Shown in pieces: positions 16,089-25,227 of a stretch of DNA of 39,925 bases; positions within the stretch are counted from its first letter, which is position 1, and each line of letters starts with the position of its first letter. A program made the translations under genes and the position numbers. The notes below the pieces were generated by a model. That model did no database searches, was not told where the DNA came from, and saw only the letters and a program-made list of their open reading frames with translations. This DNA comes from Candidatus Heimdallarchaeota archaeon (GTDB lineage Archaea; Asgardarchaeota; Heimdallarchaeia; Heimdallarchaeales; Heimdallarchaeaceae), in contig JAUWPI010000006.1 in the NCBI GenBank assembly GCA_030611665.1, forward strand, positions 1 through 39,925, written 5' to 3'.

Positions 16089-17222
16089 ATGAAAATCTTA
16101 ATAATTTCAGGTGCAAGACCTCAGTTTATCAAATTAGCTCCAATAATTAAACAAATTTTAAAGGAAGATGATATGAAATTAATCCATCTTCATACAGGGC
16201 AGCACTTTGATGAAAATATGTCTAAGATATTCTTTAGCGAACTGAATATTCCTCCTCCTGATATTAATCTAAATATAAATCGAGGCTCACATGCAGAATT
16301 AGTTGGAAAAATGCTAATTGATATTGAAAAAGTGTTAAGTAAAGAAAAACCTGATGCTGTTTTTGTTGCAGGTGATACTAACTCAACTATTGCAGGTGGC
16401 ATAGCAGCAATTAAGCTTTTAATCCCAGTAATTCACTTAGAATCTGGTTTAAGAAGCTTTGATTATCGTATGCCTGAGGAAATAAATAGAAGACTAACAG
16501 ATCATCTAAGTACACTTTTAATAACAACTTCTAGCACAGCAACAAGAACTTTACTTTCTGAAGGAATTAAAAAAGATTGGATTTTTCAGACTGGGGATAC
16601 AATGGTAGATGTCGTTCTCAATAATCTTGAAAGAGCTAAAAATGAAAGTAAAATACTACAGACTCTCAACTTGACAAATCAAGCTTATTTCCTATTAACT
16701 TTACATAGACAAGAGAATGTTGATGATAAAGAAAGATTAGAACCAATACTAAAAACTCTGATAGACCTTAATCATAAAATTGTTTACCCTATTCATCCCC
16801 GAACAAGAAATAGAATCAAGGAATTCAAACTGGATTATTTACTAAAAAATGAAAACATCATATTGACTGAGCCATTAGGATATCTAGATTTCATTCAACT
16901 CCAAGAAAACGCAAGCATTATTTTAACAGATAGTGGTGGTATTCAGAAAGAAGCTTTAACACTCAAAGTTCCTTGTTTAACGCTCAGAGATAATACTGAA
17001 TGGGTAGAAACCTTAGAACAAGGCACCAATATACTTGTTGGAGCTGATAGAGAGAAAATATTTGATGCGGTATCAGTTTTTACAGATAAACAAAAAGTGG
17101 ATAAAATAGATTGGACCAATCCTTACGGTGATGGAAAAAGCAGTGAAAGAATAGTTAAGGAAGTTTTAAAGAGATTTAAAGAAGGAAAAATGGTTGTGCC
17201 TACTCATTTCATGGTTAAATAA
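16089..17222 (+). CDS. wecB: UDP-N-acetylglucosamine 2-epimerase (non-hydrolysing)
   Basis: Interconverts UDP-GlcNAc and UDP-ManNAc in the cytoplasm, supplying the substrate for the WecC-type dehydrogenase at 20498-21865. The 377-residue length is normal for the family. Visible signatures include GARPQFIKLAPII at the N-terminus, AGDTNSTIAGGIAA, HLESGLRSFDYRMPEEINRR, LTLHRQENV, and the UDP-binding TDSGGIQKEALTLKVPCLTL followed by RDNTEWVETLEQGTN. The ATG at 16089 starts directly at the first Rossmann strand (MKILIISG). It ends 4 nt from a convergent glycosyltransferase gene. Confidence 0.95.
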   Translation: MKILIISGARPQFIKLAPIIKQILKEDDMKLIHLHTGQHFDENMSKIFFSELNIPPPDINLNINRGSHAELVGKMLIDIEKVLSKEKPDAVFVAGDTNSTIAGGIAAIKLLIPVIHLESGLRSFDYRMPEEINRRLTDHLSTLLITTSSTATRTLLSEGIKKDWIFQTGDTMVDVVLNNLERAKNESKILQTLNLTNQAYFLLTLHRQENVDDKERLEPILKTLIDLNHKIVYPIHPRTRNRIKEFKLDYLLKNENIILTEPLGYLDFIQLQENASIILTDSGGIQKEALTLKVPCLTLRDNTEWVETLEQGTNILVGADREKIFDAVSVFTDKQKVDKIDWTNPYGDGKSSERIVKEVLKRFKEGKMVVPTHFMVK

Positions 17223-17226
17223 AACT

Positions 17227-18462
17227 CTAATCCAGAACCTCTTTGATCTTTTCAGCTAATTTTATAGCTTGATTTCTTCTACTGAATTGTTGGATCTTTT
17301 CTTCATCACAACCGAATTCAAGAGAACCGTTTTTCCACTTATTGTAAAGAATGCAAAGTTCCTCAGCTATTTGTTCTGAATCCATAGAAACTTTAGTGAA
17401 TTGTTGTTTTGTTTTTTCACACCATCTAGATGCTTCTCCATCCTCCCCGATGAGTAGAATATGGGAATTACAGAAAGCATAATCGTAAATTTTTGTTGGG
17501 AGTGTGTAAGATGTTTTTGGGGGGATTAGGACAATATTTAGAGATGATTGATTGATTTCTTTGAATAGAGCTTCTCCACTCAAAAGTCCTAAGTTGTTGA
17601 AATATTCTCCCATGTTTGTTTTTTCAAGAATTTTGTTTAATGTTTTACTGGAGGTTTTTCCAGCGTATTGTAATGCTACTTCATCAATCTTTAAGTTAGA
17701 TTTATCGATAAATTTCCTCATTCCTAATGCTAGAGCTTCAAAACCCACTTGCCTTAAAATGTAAAAATGACCAAAATAGGAGACTGTAAATTTGTTGCTT
17801 TTCTTTATCTTTAAATCAGGTCTGTCTTCTTCAAAGAATCCGTTATAGATAACCTCAATTTTTTTATCACTTATATTTAGGCTATTTGAGATTAATTCTG
17901 AGCATTCTTCGCCAACAGTAATAACAAGATTTGATTCTTTTATAATCTTCTTTTCTGTATGTTTAACAATCTGCTTAATAATTGGAGGAAAGAACATGTA
18001 GGGACTTCCAGTTAGAGGATCTCTATAATCAATAATTAGAGGTAGCTTGTTCTTTTTTGCAAGTTTACAAGCCATAAGAAAACTTGAATGTGGGGGGGCT
18101 GTTACCATTACAGCATCAATTCTTTCTTCATTAATAATTTGTTGACCTTTCTTCTTTGCTCTTCTATTCCAAAATCTGAAAATATCTGGGAAAAAGAAAA
18201 AAGTGTCAAGTTTGAGAGTTTCGAGTAAAGCTAGAATCTTTAATTTGTATCCTATTTTTCTGATACGAATACTTCTTGCTACTTTAAGTGATTGAATATT
18301 GTATTTTTCTTGTAATTCTTTATCATGAAGGATATCTTGATGCGATGTTAAGAGTGAGACATCTATTCCTTTCTCTGGAAAATATTTAGTGAAACTTGCA
18401 GGACGGTAACCGCCAGTAATCTTGTCAGCTGGAGAAAAGTAAGCTATAAGTAATATTCTCAT
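17227..18462 (-). CDS. GT-B glycosyltransferase (GT4-like)
   Basis: ATG at 18462 (MRILLIAYFSPADKITGGYRP) is preferred to an in-frame GTG at 18471; a TATA-like box lies ~27 bp upstream. The 411-residue protein has the two-Rossmann GT-B layout. N-terminal motifs are GGYRPASFTKYFPEKGIDVSLL and VMVTAPPHSSFLMACKLAKK. A conserved middle section (LVITVGEECSELISN, EVIYNGFFEED) leads into a C-terminal nucleotide-sugar domain (YFGHFYILRQVG, NIVLIPPKTSYTLPTKIYDYA). Related proteins transfer nucleotide sugars during polysaccharide or lipid-linked oligosaccharide assembly; donor and acceptor are unknown. It is divergent from the asparagine-synthase-like gene and convergent with the epimerase gene. Confidence 0.85.
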   Translation of the reverse strand: MRILLIAYFSPADKITGGYRPASFTKYFPEKGIDVSLLTSHQDILHDKELQEKYNIQSLKVARSIRIRKIGYKLKILALLETLKLDTFFFFPDIFRFWNRRAKKKGQQIINEERIDAVMVTAPPHSSFLMACKLAKKNKLPLIIDYRDPLTGSPYMFFPPIIKQIVKHTEKKIIKESNLVITVGEECSELISNSLNISDKKIEVIYNGFFEEDRPDLKIKKSNKFTVSYFGHFYILRQVGFEALALGMRKFIDKSNLKIDEVALQYAGKTSSKTLNKILEKTNMGEYFNNLGLLSGEALFKEINQSSLNIVLIPPKTSYTLPTKIYDYAFCNSHILLIGEDGEASRWCEKTKQQFTKVSMDSEQIAEELCILYNKWKNGSLEFGCDEEKIQQFSRRNQAIKLAEKIKEVLD

Positions 18463-18569
18463 GATAAGCACTCTAATTGTAAATTTTATCTATACCTATC
18501 AATTTTTCTAAAACAACACAAATAAACATTCCTTTTAACTTGAATATTGAAGCGTTTAAACTGATTTTC

Positions 18570-18604
18570 AAAAGTTTTTTATATTGTGCATTATCAAAAC
18601 AAGT
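18570..18604 (+). promoter_or_regulatory. BRE/TATA promoter giving a leaderless transcript
   Basis: AAAAG followed by TTTTTTATAT (18575-18584); the box centre is ~25 bp from the ATG at 18605. The expected transcription start therefore coincides with the start codon, as is common in archaea. Confidence 0.6.
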
Positions 18605-20479
18605 ATGACAGATTTCCTTTTCATTGTTTCCTCAGACAAGAAGAGTTTGGAAAAAACCAAAGATCTTTTTCCTTCTAAAATGAAACATCAAGAAGAAATA
18701 AATGACAAAGGTTTACAGATTATAATCAGAGATTTTGAGAAAAACAATTACGAATTGGAAATCAAGAAGAAGAATTATCATTTTTCTCCTAACATATTGA
18801 AGCACAAAGATATTTCTAGTGAAACATCAATAAAGAAGGAATCTTCAGAAAATATTCAACCATTTATTGAAATTGATTTAGAAAAAAAAGAAGCTATTAT
18901 CTCAACAGATCCTATGGGAACCGATTTTATCTATTTTTCTTATGTTGGTAACACATTGTATATTTCTTCACAGATGAAATATATACTCCAAAGTGAAGTG
19001 GGGCTCTTAGGTTCTTTAGATTATGATGCAATGCTGGAGTATGTTTTTTCTCATTGCATATTGGGGATGAAAACTTTCTTCAAAAATATTAAACTTCTTC
19101 CCTACAATCGTACAATCAGAATTAATTATAATAAGATAGAATCAGATCATATCGATTCTTTTCTTTTAACTAATAGCGAAATAAAATATCAGTTTCCAAC
19201 TGATTACAAGAAAATGGATAAGGAAGGATATAATAAAACCGTAGAGGAACAGGCTCTTCAATTTAGGGATTATTTTACGAAAATATTGAACCTAAGAGAT
19301 AACAACAATTATTTCCTTCTATCAGGTGGATTAGATTCCAGAACTTTAATTACAGCTGTTGATCAAGATATTAAATCGAAATATAGTGGGATAACTTTTG
19401 ATTATTCTTCTACTGGTCAAAATGTCACTTATGCAAAGAAAGTTGCAGAAATTCTTGATGTTGAGCACATAGTCAGGATAATAGATGTTGAAGATACGGT
19501 AAGAGATTCAATAAAGCATATGTGGTTTTGCGAAGGAGTATCAACACATGTAGCTTCAAGATTAGTTAGCTTTCTAGAAGAAGTGGAAACCAAAAATAAT
19601 CTGTATATTGATGGTTATCTAGGAGATACGCAACTTGGAGGGGAATTTTTTACTTGTATTAAAGAAAAAAATATGCGAAAGGATACTTCATACTCTTTAC
19701 TTAAAGCAATGCAATTACATAATTATTTCTTCCCACCAGAAATATTTGAGAAAATGGCGAGAGAAAAGAATATTCTGAAAAGAAGTGTCATCCCTGAATT
19801 AAAGAAACATTCTGATCTACTTTGGAAAGTGAATAATAAAAGAATGCAAACTGAGTGCCTTTTAGCACTAACAAGAGGTAGAAAATACACAATAGGTGGT
19901 CCAAAGACGGTAGAAAATTATGGAACAACAATTTTACCGTTTTATCACCCTCAAATATTCAGTACCTACATTAAGATTCCTTATGAACTGAGAGAAAAAC
20001 GAAACTTTGAACTTGATATCTTAAACTTTCTAAATGAAGATATAGCGATGTTACCTACAACATCATCCAAATTTAAGAGATTGAAAATCGTACAAAATTC
20101 TCTAAAGGCAGTTAGATGGTTTGAAAGGAAATTGGGTGTGTCTATTATACCTAAATCATATGCTCCAATATACAAATGGACAGATGAAGAAAATTCATAT
20201 TATAAATTCATTAATAAAATTATACAAGATGATAATTCTTTCATCTGGAACTTATTTAACAAGGATGAAGTTAGAAAACAATTCGATTATCTTTTCAAAA
20301 GAAAAAGTCATCTGGAGTTATTTCTATCAGCATTTATAGATCTTGAAATTATGATGAGGTTATACTTTGGCCTTCATAAACCTGATAAAATCTCAATCGT
20401 AAGTGAAAATCTAAATCTAAAAGTGGATTCGTCACCACTTTTTGAAGCATATGATATAAAGAAAATAATCTCAGAGTAG
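18605..20479 (+). CDS. Asparagine-synthase-like amidotransferase of a glycan locus (glutaminase nucleophile absent)
   Basis: ATG at 18605 is supported by the promoter spacing. Residues ~1-200 resemble a class II glutaminase fold in their second part (ISTDPMGTDFIYFSYVGNTL, YISSQMKYIL) but lack the essential N-terminal MCG. Residues ~230-600 are an ATP-pyrophosphatase synthetase domain with YFLLSGGLDSRTLITAV (PP-loop SGGLDS). Length (~624) fits the AsnB family. Homologues in polysaccharide loci, such as Pseudomonas WbpS, are thought to convert sugar uronic acids to uronamides. Here the next gene makes a UDP-HexNAc uronic acid, so an amidated ManNAcA-type residue is a reasonable inference. Without the cysteine, ammonia may come from another source. 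It converges with the dehydrogenase gene, 18 nt apart. Confidence 0.75.
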   Translation: MTDFLFIVSSDKKSLEKTKDLFPSKMKHQEEINDKGLQIIIRDFEKNNYELEIKKKNYHFSPNILKHKDISSETSIKKESSENIQPFIEIDLEKKEAIISTDPMGTDFIYFSYVGNTLYISSQMKYILQSEVGLLGSLDYDAMLEYVFSHCILGMKTFFKNIKLLPYNRTIRINYNKIESDHIDSFLLTNSEIKYQFPTDYKKMDKEGYNKTVEEQALQFRDYFTKILNLRDNNNYFLLSGGLDSRTLITAVDQDIKSKYSGITFDYSSTGQNVTYAKKVAEILDVEHIVRIIDVEDTVRDSIKHMWFCEGVSTHVASRLVSFLEEVETKNNLYIDGYLGDTQLGGEFFTCIKEKNMRKDTSYSLLKAMQLHNYFFPPEIFEKMAREKNILKRSVIPELKKHSDLLWKVNNKRMQTECLLALTRGRKYTIGGPKTVENYGTTILPFYHPQIFSTYIKIPYELREKRNFELDILNFLNEDIAMLPTTSSKFKRLKIVQNSLKAVRWFERKLGVSIIPKSYAPIYKWTDEENSYYKFINKIIQDDNSFIWNLFNKDEVRKQFDYLFKRKSHLELFLSAFIDLEIMMRLYFGLHKPDKISIVSENLNLKVDSSPLFEAYDIKKIISE

Positions 20480-20497
20480 AAGTAAGTACTTTACAGA

Positions 20498-21865
20498 TTA
20501 AATGCCAATTTTTACTATTTTTCTGTTATGTGTAGAATCTTCTGTCACAATGTTTCGAGTATCGAAGAAAATGTAAGGGGAAGAAGCGAGTGTATCAATT
20601 TCTTCGAAAGCAAGTAATTTATACATATTATGGTCAGAAAGTAAGATTATGATGTCAGCACCTTTAAGGATTAACTTTAGGTCACTTTCAACATTTGTTT
20701 TCGATAGTTTTTCTAATTCTTCTTTACTATACAATGGATCATGTAACCAAACATCTGCATTACTTTGTTGAAGATTATTTATGATATCAATTGTTGGTGA
20801 ATATCGATGTTCTTTGACATTTCCTCTGTATGTGAAACCTAGAAGAACAATCTTTGCATTCTTAATGTCTTTTTGAATATTTTGAAGTTCTTCTCCCATT
20901 TTTTCAATTACATGAACAGGCATGAGTGAATTTACTTCTCTTCCAGATGAAATTAACTTTGAATCTAAACCGATCTCCCTGAGATTTTGGAGTAAGAAAT
21001 GTGGATAGACAGGAATACAATGACCTCCAACTCCCGCTCCAGGCATTAGTATATTTCCTGCAGGTTCAGAATTAACAGCATCTCTTACTTCATAAAAATT
21101 GACATTGAGTTTGTCAGCAATTCTTGCTAGCTCATTTGCTATTGCAATATTCATGTCTCTGTAGACCCCCTTGAATACTTTAACAGCTTCAGCTGTTGTA
21201 GCGGAACTCATTTTTATCACACCTTTTTCTACAAACGTTTCATAGAATTTAGCAATCTTATCAGTGCTTAATGAATCAAATCCACCAACGATTTTTGGAT
21301 AATTCACAGTGATATCTGCCATGGCTCTACCGCTATAGGTTCTTTCAGGAGAAAATCCTATGCCAAAATCTTCTCCAGCTTTTAAGCCTGAAATTTCTTC
21401 TAATAATGGTTTAATTATTCCCTCAGTTGTACCTATTGGGAGAGTAGTTTCTTGAATAATTAGATGTCCTTTCTCCAAATGTTTAGCAATTTTTTCTAGT
21501 AACTCTTTCAATGGATCAAGGTGAGGTTGTTTGTTCTCATCAACTAAGATCGGGATGATAATTACAATAATGTCTGAGGATTTAACCGCATCACTAACGG
21601 ATAATGTAGCAGAAAATTGTTTATTTTCAAGTGCTTTAACAATCCCTTCCTTTACTCCTGGTTCTCCAACAATTGGAATTATACCTTGATTTAAACCTTT
21701 AACTAATTCTGGACTTATATCAACTCCTATCACATTGTATCCTGCTTCTAAGAAAACGGTACAGATTGGTAGACCCATCTTTCCTAATCCAAAAACACTG
21801 ATTGTCAAAGAACGATTTTTTAAAGCGTTGGAAGTGTCCTTTAAATTCATTGAGAAGTATTTCAT
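20498..21865 (-). CDS. wecC: UDP-N-acetyl-D-mannosamine dehydrogenase (UDP-HexNAc 6-dehydrogenase)
   Basis: NAD-dependent oxidation of the C6 hydroxyl to a carboxylate, giving UDP-ManNAcA from the product of the WecB-type epimerase. The 455 residues show an N-terminal NAD fold (ISVFGLGKMGLPICTVFLEAG, GVDIS), IIQETTLPIGTTEGI, GFSPERTYSGRAM, and the central helix VYRDMNIAIANELARIAD. The catalytic cysteine lies in GVGGHCIPVYPHFLL (C283). The UDP-binding C-terminal domain contains VLLGFTYRGNVKEHRYSPT. The usual EN before TYRD is KG here. ATG at 21865 is used; an ATG at 21850 is possible. The 6-dehydrogenase subfamily also includes UDP-GlcNAc/GalNAc enzymes, but the paired epimerase favours ManNAc. 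Confidence 0.9.
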   Translation of the reverse strand: MKYFSMNLKDTSNALKNRSLTISVFGLGKMGLPICTVFLEAGYNVIGVDISPELVKGLNQGIIPIVGEPGVKEGIVKALENKQFSATLSVSDAVKSSDIIVIIIPILVDENKQPHLDPLKELLEKIAKHLEKGHLIIQETTLPIGTTEGIIKPLLEEISGLKAGEDFGIGFSPERTYSGRAMADITVNYPKIVGGFDSLSTDKIAKFYETFVEKGVIKMSSATTAEAVKVFKGVYRDMNIAIANELARIADKLNVNFYEVRDAVNSEPAGNILMPGAGVGGHCIPVYPHFLLQNLREIGLDSKLISSGREVNSLMPVHVIEKMGEELQNIQKDIKNAKIVLLGFTYRGNVKEHRYSPTIDIINNLQQSNADVWLHDPLYSKEELEKLSKTNVESDLKLILKGADIIILLSDHNMYKLLAFEEIDTLASSPYIFFDTRNIVTEDSTHNRKIVKIGI

Positions 21866-22013
21866 CTATGTTTAGAGGTAAAAAAGTTATTTTTAAATCT
21901 ATTTAAGCGTAATCACAGCTAGTGAAGATTATCTTATTTTTAAATAATAATTTTCCCAAAAGCACTGAAATACATAAATATTAATTTACTTGCAGTACAA
22001 AGGAATTAATAGT

Positions 22014-23465
22014 ATGAATTCGAAAACTTGGAACTTGACTAATTTATATGAAGTTTTCATCCAACTTGAAGAAGATATGAACATCTTCAATTTGAAGGTT
22101 CAAGATATGATTTTATGGGAAAGAATTAGATTCAAAGTTTTCAAAGAACTGTTTCTAAAGAAAGCTATTCATGCTCAAGATGAAGATGATGTTTCGTATA
22201 GTTTTATTGAAAAAAGGAAGCTTAAGAATTATTATCTAAAAAGTAAAAATTTTTTGCGCGCTATCTTTCAGCTGAATCGTAACCCTTTCCTTACTAAAAA
22301 GAAGGATATCTTGTTTATTAGTAGTCCAAGAAGAAAACTAAAGCAAAATGGTAAGTGGTGGGATATATATACAGATTATTTTGTTGAAGAATTGGGACAC
22401 TCATACGTTTCGATGGAAGATGACTTTAAATTACAAATCTTCACACCTCCACAAACTAAGAATCTACGCTATTTTACCTTTCTTGAGATTTTAGTACTCC
22501 TTAAAAGAATATTAGGGCTCTCGAAAATAACTCTTACAAATGGTGAACTAAATTCTTTAAAAAGACTTGAAGATACTTTTTATCAGAAATTTGAAGTTAA
22601 AATTAATTTTACTCAATTAGCTAAGGAATATTTAGCTAGAAGAAAGATGATCATTCCTCTCTATAAAAGAGTGCTAAAAAGGGTTCAACCAAAGTTAGTT
22701 ATACTAGTTTGTAGTTATGGAAAAGAGAATTTCATAGAAGCTTGTAAACAGAACAAAATTCCTGTTGTGGAGTTACAGCATGGAGTTATAACAAAATATC
22801 ATACAGGCTATTCATATGAAAAAGAAACTGCAGAAAAGATTCTATTTCCCGATTTTCTTTTTACTTTTGGAGAATTTTGGAAAGAGACAATCAATTATCC
22901 GATAGAAAAAGAGAAAATAATAAGTGTTGGTTATCCTGAACTAGAAAACCAGAAAGAAGCAGTTAAGAATATTCCAAAGAAAAAGCAGATACTAATTATC
23001 TCTCAACCAGGTTCTGGTGTCTCGTTATCAGAATTTGTAGTAAAATTAAGTAAAGAGAAGGATCTAAATTACAACATAGTTTACAAACTTCATCCAGGTG
23101 AAAGTGCAACATGGAGGGCAGATTATCCTTGGTTGATCGGAACTAACATTGAGGTAATTGATTATGGCACCAAAGACCTCTATGAACTCTTTGCAGAATC
23201 AGAAGTGCAAATTGGTGTGAATTCAACAGCATTATTTGAAGGAATGAGTTTTGGATTGAAAACTTTTATTTTAGATCTGCCAGGAATCGAATATATACAA
23301 CCTTTAATCGATAAGAAAATCATTACAATTATTAGCAATCCCCAAGAAATAATGAAAGTAATTGATTCTCAAAGTAATGAAACTTTTGAAACTGAGAGGT
23401 TTTTTAAAAGAAATGCCACTAAAAACATAATTGATGAAATAGATAGATTGATTTCTAAAACTTAA
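22014..23465 (+). CDS. Capsule/polysialyltransferase-like glycosyltransferase with HP motif
   Basis: ATG at 22014 follows an AAAGGA ribosome-binding site; the TTG at 21990 lies before it. The ~483-residue protein has no membrane helices. Its N-terminus includes DMILWERIRFKVFKELF, as in several capsule biosynthesis enzymes. The C-terminal half shows PVVELQHGVI, VYKLHPGESATW (an HP motif) and IGVNSTALFEGMSFGLKTFIL (an S/T motif). HP and S/T motifs near the nucleotide site are shared by polysialyltransferases, KpsS/KpsC-like Kdo transferases and teichoic-acid polymerases. In a locus that makes a CMP-nonulosonic-acid-like donor, this is my candidate for the transferase that uses it. That role is inference. 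Confidence 0.6.
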   Translation: MNSKTWNLTNLYEVFIQLEEDMNIFNLKVQDMILWERIRFKVFKELFLKKAIHAQDEDDVSYSFIEKRKLKNYYLKSKNFLRAIFQLNRNPFLTKKKDILFISSPRRKLKQNGKWWDIYTDYFVEELGHSYVSMEDDFKLQIFTPPQTKNLRYFTFLEILVLLKRILGLSKITLTNGELNSLKRLEDTFYQKFEVKINFTQLAKEYLARRKMIIPLYKRVLKRVQPKLVILVCSYGKENFIEACKQNKIPVVELQHGVITKYHTGYSYEKETAEKILFPDFLFTFGEFWKETINYPIEKEKIISVGYPELENQKEAVKNIPKKKQILIISQPGSGVSLSEFVVKLSKEKDLNYNIVYKLHPGESATWRADYPWLIGTNIEVIDYGTKDLYELFAESEVQIGVNSTALFEGMSFGLKTFILDLPGIEYIQPLIDKKIITIISNPQEIMKVIDSQSNETFETERFFKRNATKNIIDEIDRLISKT

Positions 23466-23502
23466 ACAAACAAAATAAAAAGAAAAAGAAAAATTGGACT
23501 AA
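23466..23502 (-). terminator. Terminator of the sat-apsK/cysQ operon
   Basis: On the minus strand, the sequence after the sulfurylase-kinase stop is CCAATTTTTCTTTTTC followed by TTTTATTTTG, a strong oligo-T tract. It separates two convergent genes. Confidence 0.5.
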
Positions 23503-25227
23503 TTAAATATTTAGTCTAATTGGTTCAATATAACCTAATTCTTCCAGTTTATCAAGTACTTTTTGAACACTTTCTTCGATAGATTCTTTATCAGTTTCAC
23601 AGATAACTTCAGGAGCTTGTGGTTCTTCATAAGGGTCGTCTACACCGGTAAATCCTTTAATTTCACCAGCACGAGCTTTAGCGTAAAGTCCTTTTAAGTC
23701 ACGTTTCTCGCAATCTTCAACAGGACATTTAACATAGACTACCATGAAGTTTCCTATTCTTTGTCGAATTTCATCTCGAACTGATCTGTAGGGCGCAATA
23801 TTAGCCATCATAGCAATCACACCGTTTCTAGAAAGCAAATGTGTTACAAAACCTACTCTGCGAATATTCTCATCACGGTCTTCTTTACTGAACCCTAAAC
23901 CTTTGCTTAGATTCTGTCTAATAAGATCAGCATCTAAACGCTCAACGAGATAGTTTCGTTTTCTTAATTCAGCTTCTACAACCTTAGAAATAGTTGTTTT
24001 TCCTGAACCGCTCAAACCTGTAAAGAGGACTGAAACACCTTCTTGTTCAGGTCTTTGATGCTTGTTTTTTACTCCATCCATTAGGATCATCGCTACTTCT
24101 GGTCTAGTGAATTCTCTAGGAAGCATTTCACCATTTTCAAGCATTTCACGAACTTTTGTTCCACTAATAAAAACATGTGCGGATTTATCGTGAGGACAAG
24201 TTCTTTGAGTAACCATCTGTTGACACAATTTGCAGTAGAAAGCATGTTCAAATTTCATTGGTTCGACAGCTAATTCTTCTTTTGAGAATTGATCGAAAAT
24301 TTCTTGAGCATCATAAGTCCCATAATAACCCGAAACTCCAGCATGATCCCTTCCCACAATGAAATGACTACAACCATAATTCTGTCTGCTTATTGCATGC
24401 AAAATAGCTTCTCTTGGTCCTGCATAATGCATATTTGCAGGGTATACTCCTAAGAATGTTCTATCTTTGGGATAATAATTATTCAAAATAACCTTGTAAG
24501 TTTCCATTCTTGTATTGGCTGGAATGTCACCTTTCTTTGTAAAACCAATAAGTGGATTTACAAATAGTCCATCAACGTATTCTAAAGCAACCTTTTGAAG
24601 ATGTTCATGAGAACGGTGAATTGGATTTCGTGTTTGAAATGCGACAACTTTTGACCAACCTTTCTCAGTGAAAGTTTCCCTAGTTTGTTTTGGGGTTAAA
24701 CGATATTCATTGAGATCTTTATGAGGAATCTCTTCAATTAGTTTTACTTCTCCTCCGAGATAAACATTATCTGATTGATATAATGCAGCAACACCTGGAT
24801 GAGCTGTATCGTCTGTTTTGTAGACATGAATTGCTTCCTCTTTCTTATCAGGTTTATAGATATCAGAGATTTTCATAATTCCTATGTGTATCTCTTCCCA
24901 AAGAAGTGATATCTCATCTCCAACTTTAATTTGTGATGCAAAATCGTCATCAACAGTCAATGTAATTGGGATTGGCCAAACTGTTCCATCTGCTAATCTC
25001 ATATTCTTGATTATGCTATTATAATCCTCTTCGCCTGTGAAACCAGTTAAAGGAGAATAAACTCCTGTACTCAAGCATTCTAAATTTGCTAATCCTCTCT
25101 CATCAAGTTTCAATTTGGGGATAACTTTTGCTTTTTCTACCAGATCAAATCTTTCTTTCTCATCTGTTACTATTAAATTGATAAGTTTTCCACCGTGTGG
25201 CGATATAAGTTTATTTTCGTCACTCAT
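23503..25227 (-). CDS. Bifunctional sulfate adenylyltransferase / adenylylsulfate kinase
   Basis: One 574-residue chain makes PAPS from sulfate and two ATP. Residues ~1-385 are ATP sulfurylase with QTRNPIHRSHEHL (~197), GRDHAGVSGYYG (~290) and the zinc-binding set CKLCQQMVTQRTCPHD (~330-345). Residues ~390-574 are APS kinase with Walker A GLSGSGKTT (~405), ERLDADLIRQNLSKGLGFS and ANIAPYRSVRDEIR. The kinase's usual LDGD motif reads LDAD. The gene follows the PAP phosphatase gene with an 8-bp overlap, so the pair is one operon. With a sulfotransferase at 27962-28786 and no PAPS or APS reductase nearby, the product is probably used for sulfating glycans and not for sulfur assimilation. Confidence 0.95.
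   Translation of the reverse strand: MSDENKLISPHGGKLINLIVTDEKERFDLVEKAKVIPKLKLDERGLANLECLSTGVYSPLTGFTGEEDYNSIIKNMRLADGTVWPIPITLTVDDDFASQIKVGDEISLLWEEIHIGIMKISDIYKPDKKEEAIHVYKTDDTAHPGVAALYQSDNVYLGGEVKLIEEIPHKDLNEYRLTPKQTRETFTEKGWSKVVAFQTRNPIHRSHEHLQKVALEYVDGLFVNPLIGFTKKGDIPANTRMETYKVILNNYYPKDRTFLGVYPANMHYAGPREAILHAISRQNYGCSHFIVGRDHAGVSGYYGTYDAQEIFDQFSKEELAVEPMKFEHAFYCKLCQQMVTQRTCPHDKSAHVFISGTKVREMLENGEMLPREFTRPEVAMILMDGVKNKHQRPEQEGVSVLFTGLSGSGKTTISKVVEAELRKRNYLVERLDADLIRQNLSKGLGFSKEDRDENIRRVGFVTHLLSRNGVIAMMANIAPYRSVRDEIRQRIGNFMVVYVKCPVEDCEKRDLKGLYAKARAGEIKGFTGVDDPYEEPQAPEVICETDKESIEESVQKVLDKLEELGYIEPIRLNI

Noticed and set aside
18584-18604. MCII start of the asparagine-synthase-like protein as a true glutaminase Cys2
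   Set aside because: It would need a TTG start inside the TATA box itself, and the following residue is Ile and not Gly as in MCG. The ATG at 18605 fits the promoter spacing.
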